Assembly: GCA_910579745.1 (NCBI GenBank)
Contig: CAJTVH010000005.1
Coordinates: 39,809-103,808 of the forward strand
Direction of reading: 5' to 3'
Length of the DNA: 64,000 bases
Origin: an uncultured Clostridia bacterium
Lineage (GTDB): Bacteria; Bacillota; Clostridia; Lachnospirales; CAG-274
The position numbers and the translations under genes were made by a program. This document shows positions 46,044 to 54,795 of this stretch, piece after piece (within the stretch, counting starts at the first letter, position 1; each line of letters starts with the position of its first letter). The notes beneath the pieces were generated by a model. That model was not told the origin of the DNA. It made no database searches and saw only the letters and a list, made by a program, of their open reading frames with translations.

Positions 46044-46091
46044 AAAAATAATTCCCCGCAATATATTTAAAAACATATTTCAATATAACAC

Positions 46092-46116
46092 AATACATTT
46101 AAAAATACAATGTATT
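46092..46116. promoter_or_regulatory. Inverted repeat in the divergent cassette-B promoter region
   Basis: AATACATT / AATGTATT with a 9-base spacer, in the 169-base region between SLOG B and the RHH genes. Possible operator of an RHH repressor. Confidence 0.4.
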
Positions 46117-46212
46117 TATAGTATAAAAATAATATAAATATAATATTTTAATAATTTTAAATATATTAGATAATAATTTTATAGATAATATCTTTATAAA
46201 GGACGGTATATT

Positions 46213-46425
46213 ATGTTTGAACTTAAAAAATCACAATATAATGAATATATAAACAAAACATTCAGACTTCCCTCTATAATAGTCGATAAACTTGAGGATT
46301 TATCATCAGAATATAATTTATCTGTAAATAAAATAGTAATTCAATGTATTGAATATGCCTTAAATGATATGAAACATCAAAATAATGATAATGTTTCAGA
46401 CAACACTTCAAATGATATTATATAA
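46213..46425 (+). CDS. Ribbon-helix-helix-like small protein, cassette B only
   Basis: 70 residues. 'NKTFRLPSIIVDKLEDLSSEY' then 'NLSVNKIVIQCIEYALNDM' gives a strand-helix-helix pattern. The acidic, Asn-rich tail has no counterpart. AAAGGACGG upstream. Present in cassette B but absent from A. Confidence 0.62.
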   Translation: MFELKKSQYNEYINKTFRLPSIIVDKLEDLSSEYNLSVNKIVIQCIEYALNDMKHQNNDNVSDNTSNDII

Positions 46426-46465
46426 AAAAGATATTATGACAATAATATGTTAAAGGTGAATTAAA

Positions 46466-46651
46466 ATGTCAGATAATTTATCACGTTATACTCTCCGTGT
46501 TCCACAAATAATACTTGATAAAATTGGTTATATCGCTAATTATGACGGTCGTTCAAAAAATAAAGAAATTGAATTTCTTATGAAAAACAAAATTGATGAA
46601 TTTGAAAAAGAACACGGAAAAATAAAATGGAATTACGATGAAAATAATTAA
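46466..46651 (+). CDS. Arc-type ribbon-helix-helix protein, cassette B
   Basis: 61 residues: 'YTLRVPQIILDKIGYIANYD', 'GRSKNKEIEFLMKNKIDEF', ending IKWNYDENN like its cassette-A homologue. AAAGGTG upstream of the ATG. Confidence 0.72.
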   Translation: MSDNLSRYTLRVPQIILDKIGYIANYDGRSKNKEIEFLMKNKIDEFEKEHGKIKWNYDENN

Positions 46652-46668
46652 TTTTAGGGGAATAAAAT

Positions 46669-46869
46669 GTGACTCTTAAGAGTGTATCTATTCGTATTGA
46701 AAAAGAAATGCTTAAAAAAATTGGGTATATCGCTGATTATGAGGGACGTTCGGTAAATAGTCACATTCTTGTTTTGATAAGGGAAAATATAAAGTCTTTT
46801 GAATCAGAAAATGGAGAAATTGATGGAAACATTAGACCCGAAGTAAATGTAAAGCTTTCGCGAAAATAA
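46669..46869 (+). CDS. Arc-type ribbon-helix-helix protein, cassette B last
   Basis: 66 residues with a GTG start at 46669 (weak AGGGG site; the equivalent A gene has ATG and AGGAG). 'VSIRIEKEMLKKIGYIADYE', 'GRSVNSHILVLIRENIKSFE'. The upstream ATG at 46667 is followed at once by TGA in another frame, so GTG is the only choice. Confidence 0.7.
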   Translation: MTLKSVSIRIEKEMLKKIGYIADYEGRSVNSHILVLIRENIKSFESENGEIDGNIRPEVNVKLSRK

Positions 46870-46920
46870 AAGCAAGAACATTCCCACAAATGCCATATAT
46901 GAGAAAAATTTTTATGTTTA

Positions 46921-46963
46921 TAAATAAAAGGACATTTTTTGTAAAGAAAAATGTCCTTTTTAA
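46921..46963. terminator. Terminator between cassette B and accA
   Basis: AAAAGGACATTTTT / AAAAATGTCCTTTTT hairpin, usable in both directions. The bases just before it (ATGTTTATAAATAAA) match the first codons of the cassette-A XRE gene. Confidence 0.8.
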
Positions 46964-46993
46964 TAACTGAACAGCCGGAAATTAGTTTTCTTC

Positions 46994-47788
46994 TTATTCC
47001 TCAAACTCTCCGAACTTTCTGAATCTATTATATCTTTTCTCAATCAATTCATCTATACCCTCCGCTTTAAGCTCAAAAATTTCTTTCAAAAGCTTTTCTT
47101 TAATCGCGCCGGCTGTATACTCAAAATCATTGTGCGCTCCGCCGTCCGCCTCGTCAATAATGTCATCCACCACTCCAAGCTCAAGCAAATCCTCCGCGGT
47201 TATTTTCATAATCTCCGCCGCCTCGGCGCTTTTGGATGAATCTTTCCATAAAATACTGGCGAAACCTTCCGGCGATAAAATAGAATAAATAGAGTTTTTA
47301 AGAATCCATACCTTGTCAGAAACAGCGAGAGCGAGAGCTCCTCCGCTTCCCCCCTCGCCGATAAGAATTGAAACCAACGGGGATTTAAGCGTACTCATCT
47401 CAAAAAGATTTCTGGCGATAGCCTCTCCCTGACCTCTTTCCTCAGCGCCAATCCCGCAGAAAGCCCCCGCGGTATTTATAAAAGTAATAACGGGCCTTTT
47501 AAATTTTTCCGCCTGTTTCATTAGCCTTAAAGCCTTTCTGTACCCCTCCGGATGAGGCGAACCAAAATTCCTCTCAATATTTTCCTCTATAGTATGTCCT
47601 TTCTGTATTCCGATAACAGTGCACGGAAGCCCGTCTAAAAGAGCGATTCCGCCGACAACGGCTTTATCGTCTCTAAATGACCTGTCACCGTGAAACTCAA
47701 TAAAATCATCAAAAATAAAATCTATATACTCAAGAGCGGAAGGTCTTGAGGTTTTTCTCGCTATCTTTACGATGTCAAAAGCGCTCAT
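46994..47788 (-). CDS. accA: Acetyl-CoA carboxylase carboxyltransferase alpha subunit
   Basis: 264 residues from the ATG at 47788, overlapping the accD stop by one base (TGATG). 'FIDFHGDRSF'-like 'FIEFHGDRSFRDD', 'INTAGAFCGIGAEERGQ' (carboxyl-binding) and 'GEGGSGGALAL' are diagnostic. With AccD it moves carboxyl from biotin to acetyl-CoA, giving malonyl-CoA. Last gene of the fab operon. Confidence 0.96.
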   Translation of the reverse strand: MSAFDIVKIARKTSRPSALEYIDFIFDDFIEFHGDRSFRDDKAVVGGIALLDGLPCTVIGIQKGHTIEENIERNFGSPHPEGYRKALRLMKQAEKFKRPVITFINTAGAFCGIGAEERGQGEAIARNLFEMSTLKSPLVSILIGEGGSGGALALAVSDKVWILKNSIYSILSPEGFASILWKDSSKSAEAAEIMKITAEDLLELGVVDDIIDEADGGAHNDFEYTAGAIKEKLLKEIFELKAEGIDELIEKRYNRFRKFGEFEE

Positions 47789-48669
47789 CAATCCTCACGC
47801 CCTTTCTTACAATGGATGTATAAAATTTTAGAAATAACTTCCTTAAGGTTTTCCCTCTCGACAATTTTATCAACAAAACCATGCTCAAGTAAAAACTCGG
47901 CGGTTTGAAACTCGTCAGGAAGTTTTTGTTTAATAGTCTGTTCTATAACCCTTCTTCCGGCGAACCCTATAAGGGCTTTCGGCTCGGATAAAATAATATC
48001 GCCTAACATACCGAAACTCGCGGTAACGCCCCCCGTCGTCGGGTCGGTAAGTACGCAAATATATAAAAGACCTTTCTCCGAGTGTCTCGCGGCGGCCGCG
48101 CTGACTTTCGCCATCTGCATAAGAGATATTATACCCTCCTGCATTCTCGCCCCGCCTGAGGCGGTAAAAATAACAGCGGGCAAATCATTTTCCGTGGCGT
48201 ACTCAAAAGCCCTCGTAATTTTCTCGCCTACAACGGACCCCATGCTTCCCATAATAAAGCCTGAATCCATAACGCAGAGAACTGAGTCAACACCGCCGAT
48301 TTTGCATTTGCCGGCGACAACAGCCTCGTTAATGCCCGTCTTTTCCCGCATCTTTTTGATCTTATCCTCATAGTCTGGATAATTAAGGGGATTTTTTGAA
48401 AGCATATCAGAATTAAATTCCACAAAAGTTTCATCATCAGCTATAAAATCTATTCTGCACCTTGCCTTTAACCTGAAATACCCTCCGCAATCGGGACATA
48501 TCCTTAATTTAGGTATTTCTTTTTTATAAATCATTTTCCCGCAGCTTGGACACTTTACCCACATACCGTCGGGTACAGACGGCTGATTAGTGTTGGCAAA
48601 AACGTTTTTATCCTGCGCCTCAACCGTCTCGGCAACGGAAACGTATTTTTTCTTTTTAAATAAATTCAC
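47788..48669 (-). CDS. accD: Acetyl-CoA carboxylase carboxyltransferase beta subunit
   Basis: 293 residues, GTG start. The N-terminal zinc ribbon is 'CPSCGK...CPDCGG' (four Cys, about 38-60). The crotonase-type core has 'TASGGARMQEGIISLMQM' and 'DPTTGGVTASFGMLGD'. Translationally coupled to accA. Confidence 0.96.
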   Translation of the reverse strand: MNLFKKKKYVSVAETVEAQDKNVFANTNQPSVPDGMWVKCPSCGKMIYKKEIPKLRICPDCGGYFRLKARCRIDFIADDETFVEFNSDMLSKNPLNYPDYEDKIKKMREKTGINEAVVAGKCKIGGVDSVLCVMDSGFIMGSMGSVVGEKITRAFEYATENDLPAVIFTASGGARMQEGIISLMQMAKVSAAAARHSEKGLLYICVLTDPTTGGVTASFGMLGDIILSEPKALIGFAGRRVIEQTIKQKLPDEFQTAEFLLEHGFVDKIVERENLKEVISKILYIHCKKGRED

Positions 48670-48692
48670 TGAATCACCCTCCGGCTATATTA

Positions 48693-50036
48693 TTATTCAA
48701 GTAGCTTTGAAATAAAAGACGTGTCAAACTCGCCTTTTCTGTACATATCATTATTAAGCAGCTCAAGCTGGAAATCAATATTAGTTTTTATTCCCTCGAT
48801 AACAAACTCGTCTAAGGCTCTTTTCATTTTGGCGATAGCCTCGTTTCGGTCTTTTCCTTTTGTTATCACTTTGGCTATCATTGAATCATAATACGGCGGT
48901 ATGGTATATCCGGCGTAAACGGCGCTGTCCACCCTAAGACCGTTTCCCCCGCCGGGCATAAGAAGATAGCTTATTTTCCCCGGGGAAGGAGCGAAATTGT
49001 TGTCGGGATCTTCGGCGTTAATTCTGCATTCTATAGAATGCCCTGAAATACAAACGTCTTTCTGCTCAAAGGAAATAGGTTCTCCCGACGCTATTTTTAG
49101 CTGCTCCTTAATAAGATCAATGTCCGTAACCATCTCAGTAACAGGATGCTCAACCTGTATTCGGGTATTCATTTCCATAAAATAAAACTGTCCGTCCCTT
49201 GAATAAAGAAACTCAATAGTTCCGGCGTTTTTATAGTCAGCGGCCCTTGCCGCTCTCACCGCCGTTTCGCCAAGATTTTTTCTCGTTTTCTCGTCAATGG
49301 CGGCAGATGGTGATTCCTCAAGAACTTTTTGATTTCTTCTCTGTAAAGAGCAATCCCTCTCTCCAAGATGAATAACGTTTCCATATTCGTCGGCGAGAAT
49401 CTGAACCTCTATATGCCTCGCGTTCTCAATAAGCTTTTCCATATAAACGCTGTCATCCCCAAAATTGGCTTTGGCCTCGTTTTTCGCTGTGTTAAAGCTT
49501 TCCTCAAGTTCCTCTCGTTTTCTTACTATTCTGATGCCTTTTCCGCCTCCGCCAGAGGAGGCTTTAATCATAACTGGATAGCCAAATTTATCCGCGAACT
49601 CAAAAGCTTTCTCAACGCTCTCAATAACGCCGTCGCTTCCCGGGGTAACAGGCACCCCCGCTTCTATCATAAGTTTTCTCGCGTTGGATTTATTCCCCAT
49701 AAGCTCAATAGTCTTGGAATCCGGTCCAATAAATTTTATATTGCATTCCTCACACATAGAGGCGAATACGCTGTTTTCAGACAGAAAACCAAATCCCGGG
49801 TGAATTGCCTGCGCTTTCGTGATACAAGCCGCGCTCAAAATATTAGCCATATTAAGATAACTCGCCGAGCTTTTGGCGGGACCAATACAAACAGCCTCGT
49901 CAGCCAATTGAGTATGAAGAGCGTTCCTGTCCGCCTCCGAAAAAACGGCTACCGTGGAAATTCCAAGCTCTCTGCAGGCGCGGATTATCCTAACGGCTAT
50001 TTCGCCCCTATTGGCGATTAAAATTTTATTAAACAT
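48693..50036 (-). CDS. accC: Biotin carboxylase
   Basis: 447 residues. ATP-grasp enzyme that carboxylates biotin on AccB. 'IANRGEIAVRIIRACRELG' opens the protein. The ATP loop is 'KASSGGGGKGIRIV'; 'GERDCSLQRRNQKVLEE' and 'EMNTRIQVEHPVTE' are the catalytic segments. ATG after GAGGTGA. Confidence 0.97.
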   Translation of the reverse strand: MFNKILIANRGEIAVRIIRACRELGISTVAVFSEADRNALHTQLADEAVCIGPAKSSASYLNMANILSAACITKAQAIHPGFGFLSENSVFASMCEECNIKFIGPDSKTIELMGNKSNARKLMIEAGVPVTPGSDGVIESVEKAFEFADKFGYPVMIKASSGGGGKGIRIVRKREELEESFNTAKNEAKANFGDDSVYMEKLIENARHIEVQILADEYGNVIHLGERDCSLQRRNQKVLEESPSAAIDEKTRKNLGETAVRAARAADYKNAGTIEFLYSRDGQFYFMEMNTRIQVEHPVTEMVTDIDLIKEQLKIASGEPISFEQKDVCISGHSIECRINAEDPDNNFAPSPGKISYLLMPGGGNGLRVDSAVYAGYTIPPYYDSMIAKVITKGKDRNEAIAKMKRALDEFVIEGIKTNIDFQLELLNNDMYRKGEFDTSFISKLLE

Positions 50037-50053
50037 AGGTAAATCACCTCAAT

Positions 50054-50122
50054 CATAGCGAAACAATAAAATAACGTAAATTATTCCGCCGCTTCGCTCT
50101 AATAGTTTTATATATCGCTGTA
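50054..50122. repeat. Family-1 repeat fragment between fabZ and accC
   Basis: CATAGCGAAACAATAAAATA at one side, TATATCGCTGTAG at the other; the centre is shortened. It occupies most of the 93-base gap. Confidence 0.5.
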
Positions 50123-50129
50123 GTGTCGT

Positions 50130-50552
50130 TTATCCAATCATAAAAGTAAGCTCTCCCTCGGCGACTTTTTTATCACCGACATAGGCGATACCCATACCAA
50201 TACCGGCGGATTTGCGGATTTTTGTAATCTCCACCTCAATTTTAAGAGTATCCCCTGGAGTAACCATTCCCCTGAACTTAGCGTTGTTAATAGCGCCAAA
50301 ATAGGCTATTTTCCCTTTAAATTGCTCAAGTGAAAGCAAAATAACAGCGCCCGCCTGAGCCATCGCCTCAACAATTAAAACCCCCGGCATAACCGGTTCA
50401 TTCGGAAAATGCCCCACAAAAAAAGGCTCGTTCATAGTAACATTTTTAACCGCTGTGATTTTTTTCCCCGGTTCAAGACTCAGAACTTTGTCTATAAGCA
50501 AAAAAGGAGGTCGGTGCGGAATTATCGACATAATTTCTTTAATATTCATCAT
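50130..50552 (-). CDS. fabZ: 3-hydroxyacyl-ACP dehydratase
   Basis: 140 residues, hot-dog fold. 'IPHRPPFLLIDKV', the catalytic His in 'FVGHFPNEPVMPG' and Glu in 'LIVEAMAQAG'. Dehydrates hydroxyacyl-ACP in chain elongation. Two adjacent ATG codons are possible starts. No FabM or FabA gene is visible in the operon, so unsaturated chains must arise otherwise. Confidence 0.96.
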   Translation of the reverse strand: MMNIKEIMSIIPHRPPFLLIDKVLSLEPGKKITAVKNVTMNEPFFVGHFPNEPVMPGVLIVEAMAQAGAVILLSLEQFKGKIAYFGAINNAKFRGMVTPGDTLKIEVEITKIRKSAGIGMGIAYVGDKKVAEGELTFMIG

Positions 50553-50962
50553 AATAAAAAATTCCTTTCGTAATTGTAAGGCTTAATTTATAACGAAACA
50601 ATAAAATAATATCAATATTTACCTCAACGTGCCGATAAAAACGGCGCTCTCACAAGAAACATAAACATTTCCCAAAATTTAACCATTGATAAATTATTTT
50701 ATCGTCTCGCTATAGACTCGCTTTAAAAAATTTCAAACAGGCTTTAAAATAATCATAACTCATATAGATATTATAATACAAATTTTAGTTAAAATCAACA
50801 GTTGTAAAAACCAATCTCATATCCTGTATAAAAACTAATTAATACTAATCTCTATTTAAATTAAATAATGGACAAAACGATATATCTTGTTTTAAGATAT
50901 GTTCTCAAACAAAACCTTGAAGACGATGCCCTCAAGGTTTTGCGCTTAACAATTTTGTAAAA
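50553..50962. other. 410-base gap inside the fab operon with repeat and hairpin
   Basis: Holds a family-1 repeat (50589-50714; TATAACGAAACAATAAAATA ... TTTTATCGTCTCGCTATA). It also holds a hairpin AAAACCTTGA / TCAAGGTTTT (50911-50941) just after accB that could partly terminate transcription. No gene. Confidence 0.6.
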
Positions 50963-51424
50963 TTATACGATTCTGAATAAAGGCTGGTCATACTCAACCA
51001 TATCCTCATTGGAAACAAAAATTTCAGCCACTTCACCGTTACAAGGGCTTTTAATCTCGTTCATAATTTTCATGGCCTCAATAATACAAAGCAGGTCTCC
51101 CTCTTTTACTTTATCGCCGACTTTTACGAGAGGCGGTTTATCAGGGCTGGAACTTTGATAAAATGTTCCCACAATAGGTGCTTTTACAAAGTTTCCTTCC
51201 TTAATCTCAACCTTCTCCTCAGGTATAATTGTAATAGGGGAGGATATTTCCCCCGCCGGTATTATAGGCTCTTTTTTTTCCTCAATCTCTGAAAAATCAC
51301 GGCTTTTTCCTATTCCGCCGTTTTTGCTCATCTTAACGTAAAAATCGCCTTGCTTATATTCAAACTCCGTCAAAGCCGAACCGTTTATTATTCCAATAAG
51401 CTCTTTAACATTGTTATAATCCAT
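50963..51424 (-). CDS. accB: Biotin carboxyl carrier protein of acetyl-CoA carboxylase
   Basis: 153 residues. N-terminal helix, Pro/Glu-rich linker, and biotinyl domain with biotin lysine K119 in 'IIEAMKIMNEI'. 'GTFYQSSSPDKPPLV' includes the thumb region. Lies 4 bases after fabF. Confidence 0.96.
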   Translation of the reverse strand: MDYNNVKELIGIINGSALTEFEYKQGDFYVKMSKNGGIGKSRDFSEIEEKKEPIIPAGEISSPITIIPEEKVEIKEGNFVKAPIVGTFYQSSSPDKPPLVKVGDKVKEGDLLCIIEAMKIMNEIKSPCNGEVAEIFVSNEDMVEYDQPLFRIV

Positions 51425-51428
51425 TATT

Positions 51429-52670
51429 CTACTTTCCCTCCCACTTTTTAATGCAAAGAACGGCGTTGTGCCCGCCGAATCCCAAAGTGTTTGATAAAGC
51501 GTATTTCATTTCTTTCTCAATACCTTTATTGGGGACATAATTGAGGTCAAGACCCTCGTCAGGAACTTTATAACCTACAGTAGGAGGAACAAAATTCTCT
51601 ATAAGAGCCTTTATTGAGGCGATAGCCTCTACAGCGCCTGTCGCTCCCAAAAGGTGCCCTGTCATAGATTTTGTGGAGCTTACAGGAATGTCATACGCCC
51701 GCTCTCCGAATAAATCTTTTATGGCGGCCGTCTCGGATGAATCGTTGGCGCCCGTGCTTGTGCCATGGGCGTTGATATAAGTTATGTCATTCTTATTCAC
51801 TCCGCCCTCTTCCATAGCCGCCGTCATCGCGAGTCTGGCACCCTCTCCGTTCGTTAATGGCGCTGTTATATGATTAGCGTCGCAGGTTGACCCGTATCCT
51901 ACTATCTCGGCGTAAATTTCAGCGTTTCTGTTAAGAGCGTGCTCAAGTTCCTCAAGTATGAGAATACCCGCGCCCTCTCCCATAACAAAACCATGCCTCT
52001 CAGCGTCAAAAGGAATTGAGGCTCTCTTCGGGTCGTCGCTTGTGGAAAGAGCTTTCAGGGAGGTAAATCCAGCGATTCCTATTTTGGTTACCGACGCTTC
52101 CGAACCTCCGGCGATAATAATGTCAGAATAGCCGTGCTTAATGTTTCTAAACGCCTCTCCAATACAGTTAGTGCTTGTAGCGCAGGCCGTAACCGTAGAG
52201 GTACACGTGCCCCTCGCCCCGAATTTAATGGCTATATGTCCCGCCGCCATATTGATAATAGCCATGGGAATAAACAAAGGCGCTACCTTTGACGGCCCTT
52301 TGTCATACATTTTAATTACCTGCTCCTCAATAGTCCCAAGCCCGCCTATTCCCGAGCCTACCATTACTCCTAATCTGTGCTTATCCACTTTATCAAGGTC
52401 TATACCACTCGTCTCAACCGCCTCACATGCCGCCGCCACGGCATATTGGCTGTATCTGTCCATTCTCTTTATTTCTTTTTTATCTATAGTCAAAGAGGGG
52501 TCGAAATTTTTAACCTCTCCGGCAACTTTAACTTTCATATCGGTATTATCAAAATTTGTAATAAAATCTATTCCGCATTTTCCGTTTTTAATGCTTTCCC
52601 AAAACTCAGAAACGGAATTTCCCACAGGTGAAATCGTACCCATACCTGTAACAACAACTCGTTTATCCAT
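51429..52670 (-). CDS. fabF: 3-oxoacyl-ACP synthase II
   Basis: 413 residues from the ATG at 52670 (GGAGG upstream; an in-frame TTG five codons earlier sits in the site itself). Condensing enzyme: catalytic Cys in 'VTACATSTNCIGEA', His in 'INAHGTSTGAND' and 'KSMTGHLLGATG'. Elongates acyl-ACP with malonyl-ACP. Confidence 0.96.
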   Translation of the reverse strand: MDKRVVVTGMGTISPVGNSVSEFWESIKNGKCGIDFITNFDNTDMKVKVAGEVKNFDPSLTIDKKEIKRMDRYSQYAVAAACEAVETSGIDLDKVDKHRLGVMVGSGIGGLGTIEEQVIKMYDKGPSKVAPLFIPMAIINMAAGHIAIKFGARGTCTSTVTACATSTNCIGEAFRNIKHGYSDIIIAGGSEASVTKIGIAGFTSLKALSTSDDPKRASIPFDAERHGFVMGEGAGILILEELEHALNRNAEIYAEIVGYGSTCDANHITAPLTNGEGARLAMTAAMEEGGVNKNDITYINAHGTSTGANDSSETAAIKDLFGERAYDIPVSSTKSMTGHLLGATGAVEAIASIKALIENFVPPTVGYKVPDEGLDLNYVPNKGIEKEMKYALSNTLGFGGHNAVLCIKKWEGK

Positions 52671-52870
52671 AACATAAACCTCCAAAAAGTAAGTTATAAG
52701 AAAATCACAAAATTTACGGGTGTATAGGCGAAAAAAAACCGCCTATGGTCTCGCTCTTTTCAGCCATTTTAATCTCATTTAAGAGAGATAATATTAACAC
52801 GTCAAAAGAGAAATTAATTTTATCAAAAAACAACAGCTTCCCGTTAGAAACGATCCAGCGGCGTTTAATG

Positions 52871-53599
52871 TTACATAACCATACCGCCGTCCACATTAAT
52901 AACCTGCCCCGTAATATATTTGTTCTCGGCTAAAAATACAGCCAGCTTAGCGACTTCCTCAGGTTTTCCGAAACGTTTAAGCGGTATCCCCTCAAGAACC
53001 GACTCTTTAACCTTATCCGACAAAACGTCGGTCATAGCCGTTTGAATAAATCCTGGGGCAATAGCGTTGCAGGTAATCCCCCGGGAAGCGAACTCTCTCG
53101 CCGTCGATTTTGTAAATCCAATAATTCCCGCTTTGCTGGCGGCGTAATTCGCTTGTCCTATGTTTCCTGTAACACCCACTACGCTTGACATATTGATAAT
53201 AGAACCGCTTTTTTGCTTAAGCATTACCTTGCTGGCGAATTTCACAGTATTAAAAACACTTTTAAGATTCACTGACAAAACCGAGTCAAAATCATCCTCA
53301 CCCATACGCATAAGCAAAGTATCTTTCGTGATACCAGCGTTGTTCACAAGAACATCAACGGTTTTAAACTCCGAGACAGCCCCGTCAATAAGAGCTTTCG
53401 CCTCGTCAAAATTTCCGACATCCGCCTTAAAAGGAAGACATTTAACGCCTTTCGCCTCAATTTCTGACACAAGCCCTTCCGGCAGAGCGCTCCTGTAGTT
53501 TAACACAATATTAGCGCCGTTATCGGCGAACTCAAGCGCGATAGCCCTGCCGATACCTTTAGCACCGCCAGTTACAATAACAGTTTTTTCTTTTAACAT
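52871..53599 (-). CDS. fabG: 3-oxoacyl-ACP reductase
   Basis: 242 residues from the ATG at 53599, overlapping the end of fabD (ATGTTAA). Short-chain dehydrogenase: 'TGGAKGIGRAIA', 'VNNAGITKD', Ser in 'INMSSVVG' and 'YAASKAG'. NADPH-dependent. The 200-base gap before fabF shows no further gene. Confidence 0.96.
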   Translation of the reverse strand: MLKEKTVIVTGGAKGIGRAIALEFADNGANIVLNYRSALPEGLVSEIEAKGVKCLPFKADVGNFDEAKALIDGAVSEFKTVDVLVNNAGITKDTLLMRMGEDDFDSVLSVNLKSVFNTVKFASKVMLKQKSGSIINMSSVVGVTGNIGQANYAASKAGIIGFTKSTAREFASRGITCNAIAPGFIQTAMTDVLSDKVKESVLEGIPLKRFGKPEEVAKLAVFLAENKYITGQVINVDGGMVM

Positions 53600-54525
53600 T
53601 CCAAACCAAGTCCTTTGCAAGTTTTTTCTAATGATTTCAAATCCTCGACATTATATACAGCGACTTCCTTGCTTACTTTTTTTACAAAAGAAGATAAAGT
53701 TTTCCCCGGTCCAAGCTCAACAAAAGTGTCAGCTCCAAGCTCAATAAATTTCCTGACCGTGTGCTCCCATTTTACCGGGTTCATAACCTGTTTTGTAAGA
53801 GTGTCGGCTATATTCTCTTTAAGCATAATGTCTCCGGTAAGATTAGTTATAACCGGAAATTTCATATCGTTTATTTTAACATTCTTGAGTTCTAAGCTGA
53901 GCTTATCCGAAGCTGTTTTAAGCAAAGGTGTATGGAAAGGTCCGCTTACATTAAGACGTACGGCCCTTTTCGCTCCTCTCTCAATAACAAGCCGCTCCGC
54001 TTTCTCGACAGCTTTAGCCTCTCCGGCTATAACAATCTGCCCTGGGGCGTTATAATTAGCTATCATAACCTCGCCAAAGTCCGAGGCATCCTCACAGGCT
54101 TTTTCAACCTCGTCCGCCGAAAGGTTTAAAACGGCACTCATAGCCCCGACGCCGGGCGAAACCGCCTCAGTCATAAACTTTCCCCTTTTTCTGACAAGGG
54201 TAACGGCCTCTTTAAAATCAAGAGCCCCGCTGGCGACAAGAGCCGAATACTCGCCTAAGCTAAGTCCCGCGGCGTAATCTCCTTTAAGGCCTTTTTCCCT
54301 CATAAGCTCATAAACGGCCGCGCTTAAAGTTAATATAGCCGGCTGAGTAAACTCCGTCTTGTTTAAATCGTCGTTATCGCCGAAACAAAGGTCCGTCACC
54401 TTAAAATCAAGAACCTCATCAGCACTGTCAAAAACATTTCTGCATACCGAAAAATTGTCGTAGAGCTCCTTGCCCATACCTGAGTATTGAGCCCCCTGCC
54501 CGCCGAACATTAAAGCAATTTTCAT
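53593..54525 (-). CDS. fabD: Malonyl-CoA:ACP transacylase
   Basis: 310 residues. 'FGGQGAQYSGMG' near the start, nucleophile Ser in 'GLSLGEYSAL', and His in 'VSGPFHTPLL'. Loads malonate on ACP. I used the ATG at 54525; a GTG three codons earlier overlaps the AGGTGAG site. Confidence 0.95.
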   Translation of the reverse strand: MKIALMFGGQGAQYSGMGKELYDNFSVCRNVFDSADEVLDFKVTDLCFGDNDDLNKTEFTQPAILTLSAAVYELMREKGLKGDYAAGLSLGEYSALVASGALDFKEAVTLVRKRGKFMTEAVSPGVGAMSAVLNLSADEVEKACEDASDFGEVMIANYNAPGQIVIAGEAKAVEKAERLVIERGAKRAVRLNVSGPFHTPLLKTASDKLSLELKNVKINDMKFPVITNLTGDIMLKENIADTLTKQVMNPVKWEHTVRKFIELGADTFVELGPGKTLSSFVKKVSKEVAVYNVEDLKSLEKTCKGLGLEC

Positions 54526-54600
54526 AAAACTCACCTATTTCCGTAAATTTTAAAATTTTTAAATACTCAAAATTAACACGCCCGATAAATTATATTTATT

Positions 54601-54780
54601 TATAATCAACTTGAAAACAAACAAATAAACGAGAACGCTTTCTCGTTACGGCGGCTAAAAATCCTTTTTGCCACGTTAGAGTCAGCCCGCATAGGCACAA
54701 ACTATTCTCTCCTTCCTCTGCCCCGCGAAAATAATTTTTATCCTGCCTCCTTTTGCTCTTTTTTAAGTTGATTGACTATA
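54601..54780. mobile_element. 180-bp MITE-like element, copy 2, inside the fab operon
   Basis: Ends TATAATCAACTTG and, inward from 54780, TATAGTCAATCAACTTAAAA. The latter is close to the IS630-type end at 28386. The interior (GAGTCAGCCCGCATAGGCAC, TCTCCTTCCTCTGCC, CGCGAAAATAA) matches copy 1 at 45221-45384. Confidence 0.7.
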
Positions 54781-54795
54781 AATATCACCGTAAAA

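Noticed and set aside
49368..50021. 217-residue plus-strand ORF inside accC
   Set aside because: Antisense shadow; no start signal and accC is fully conserved.
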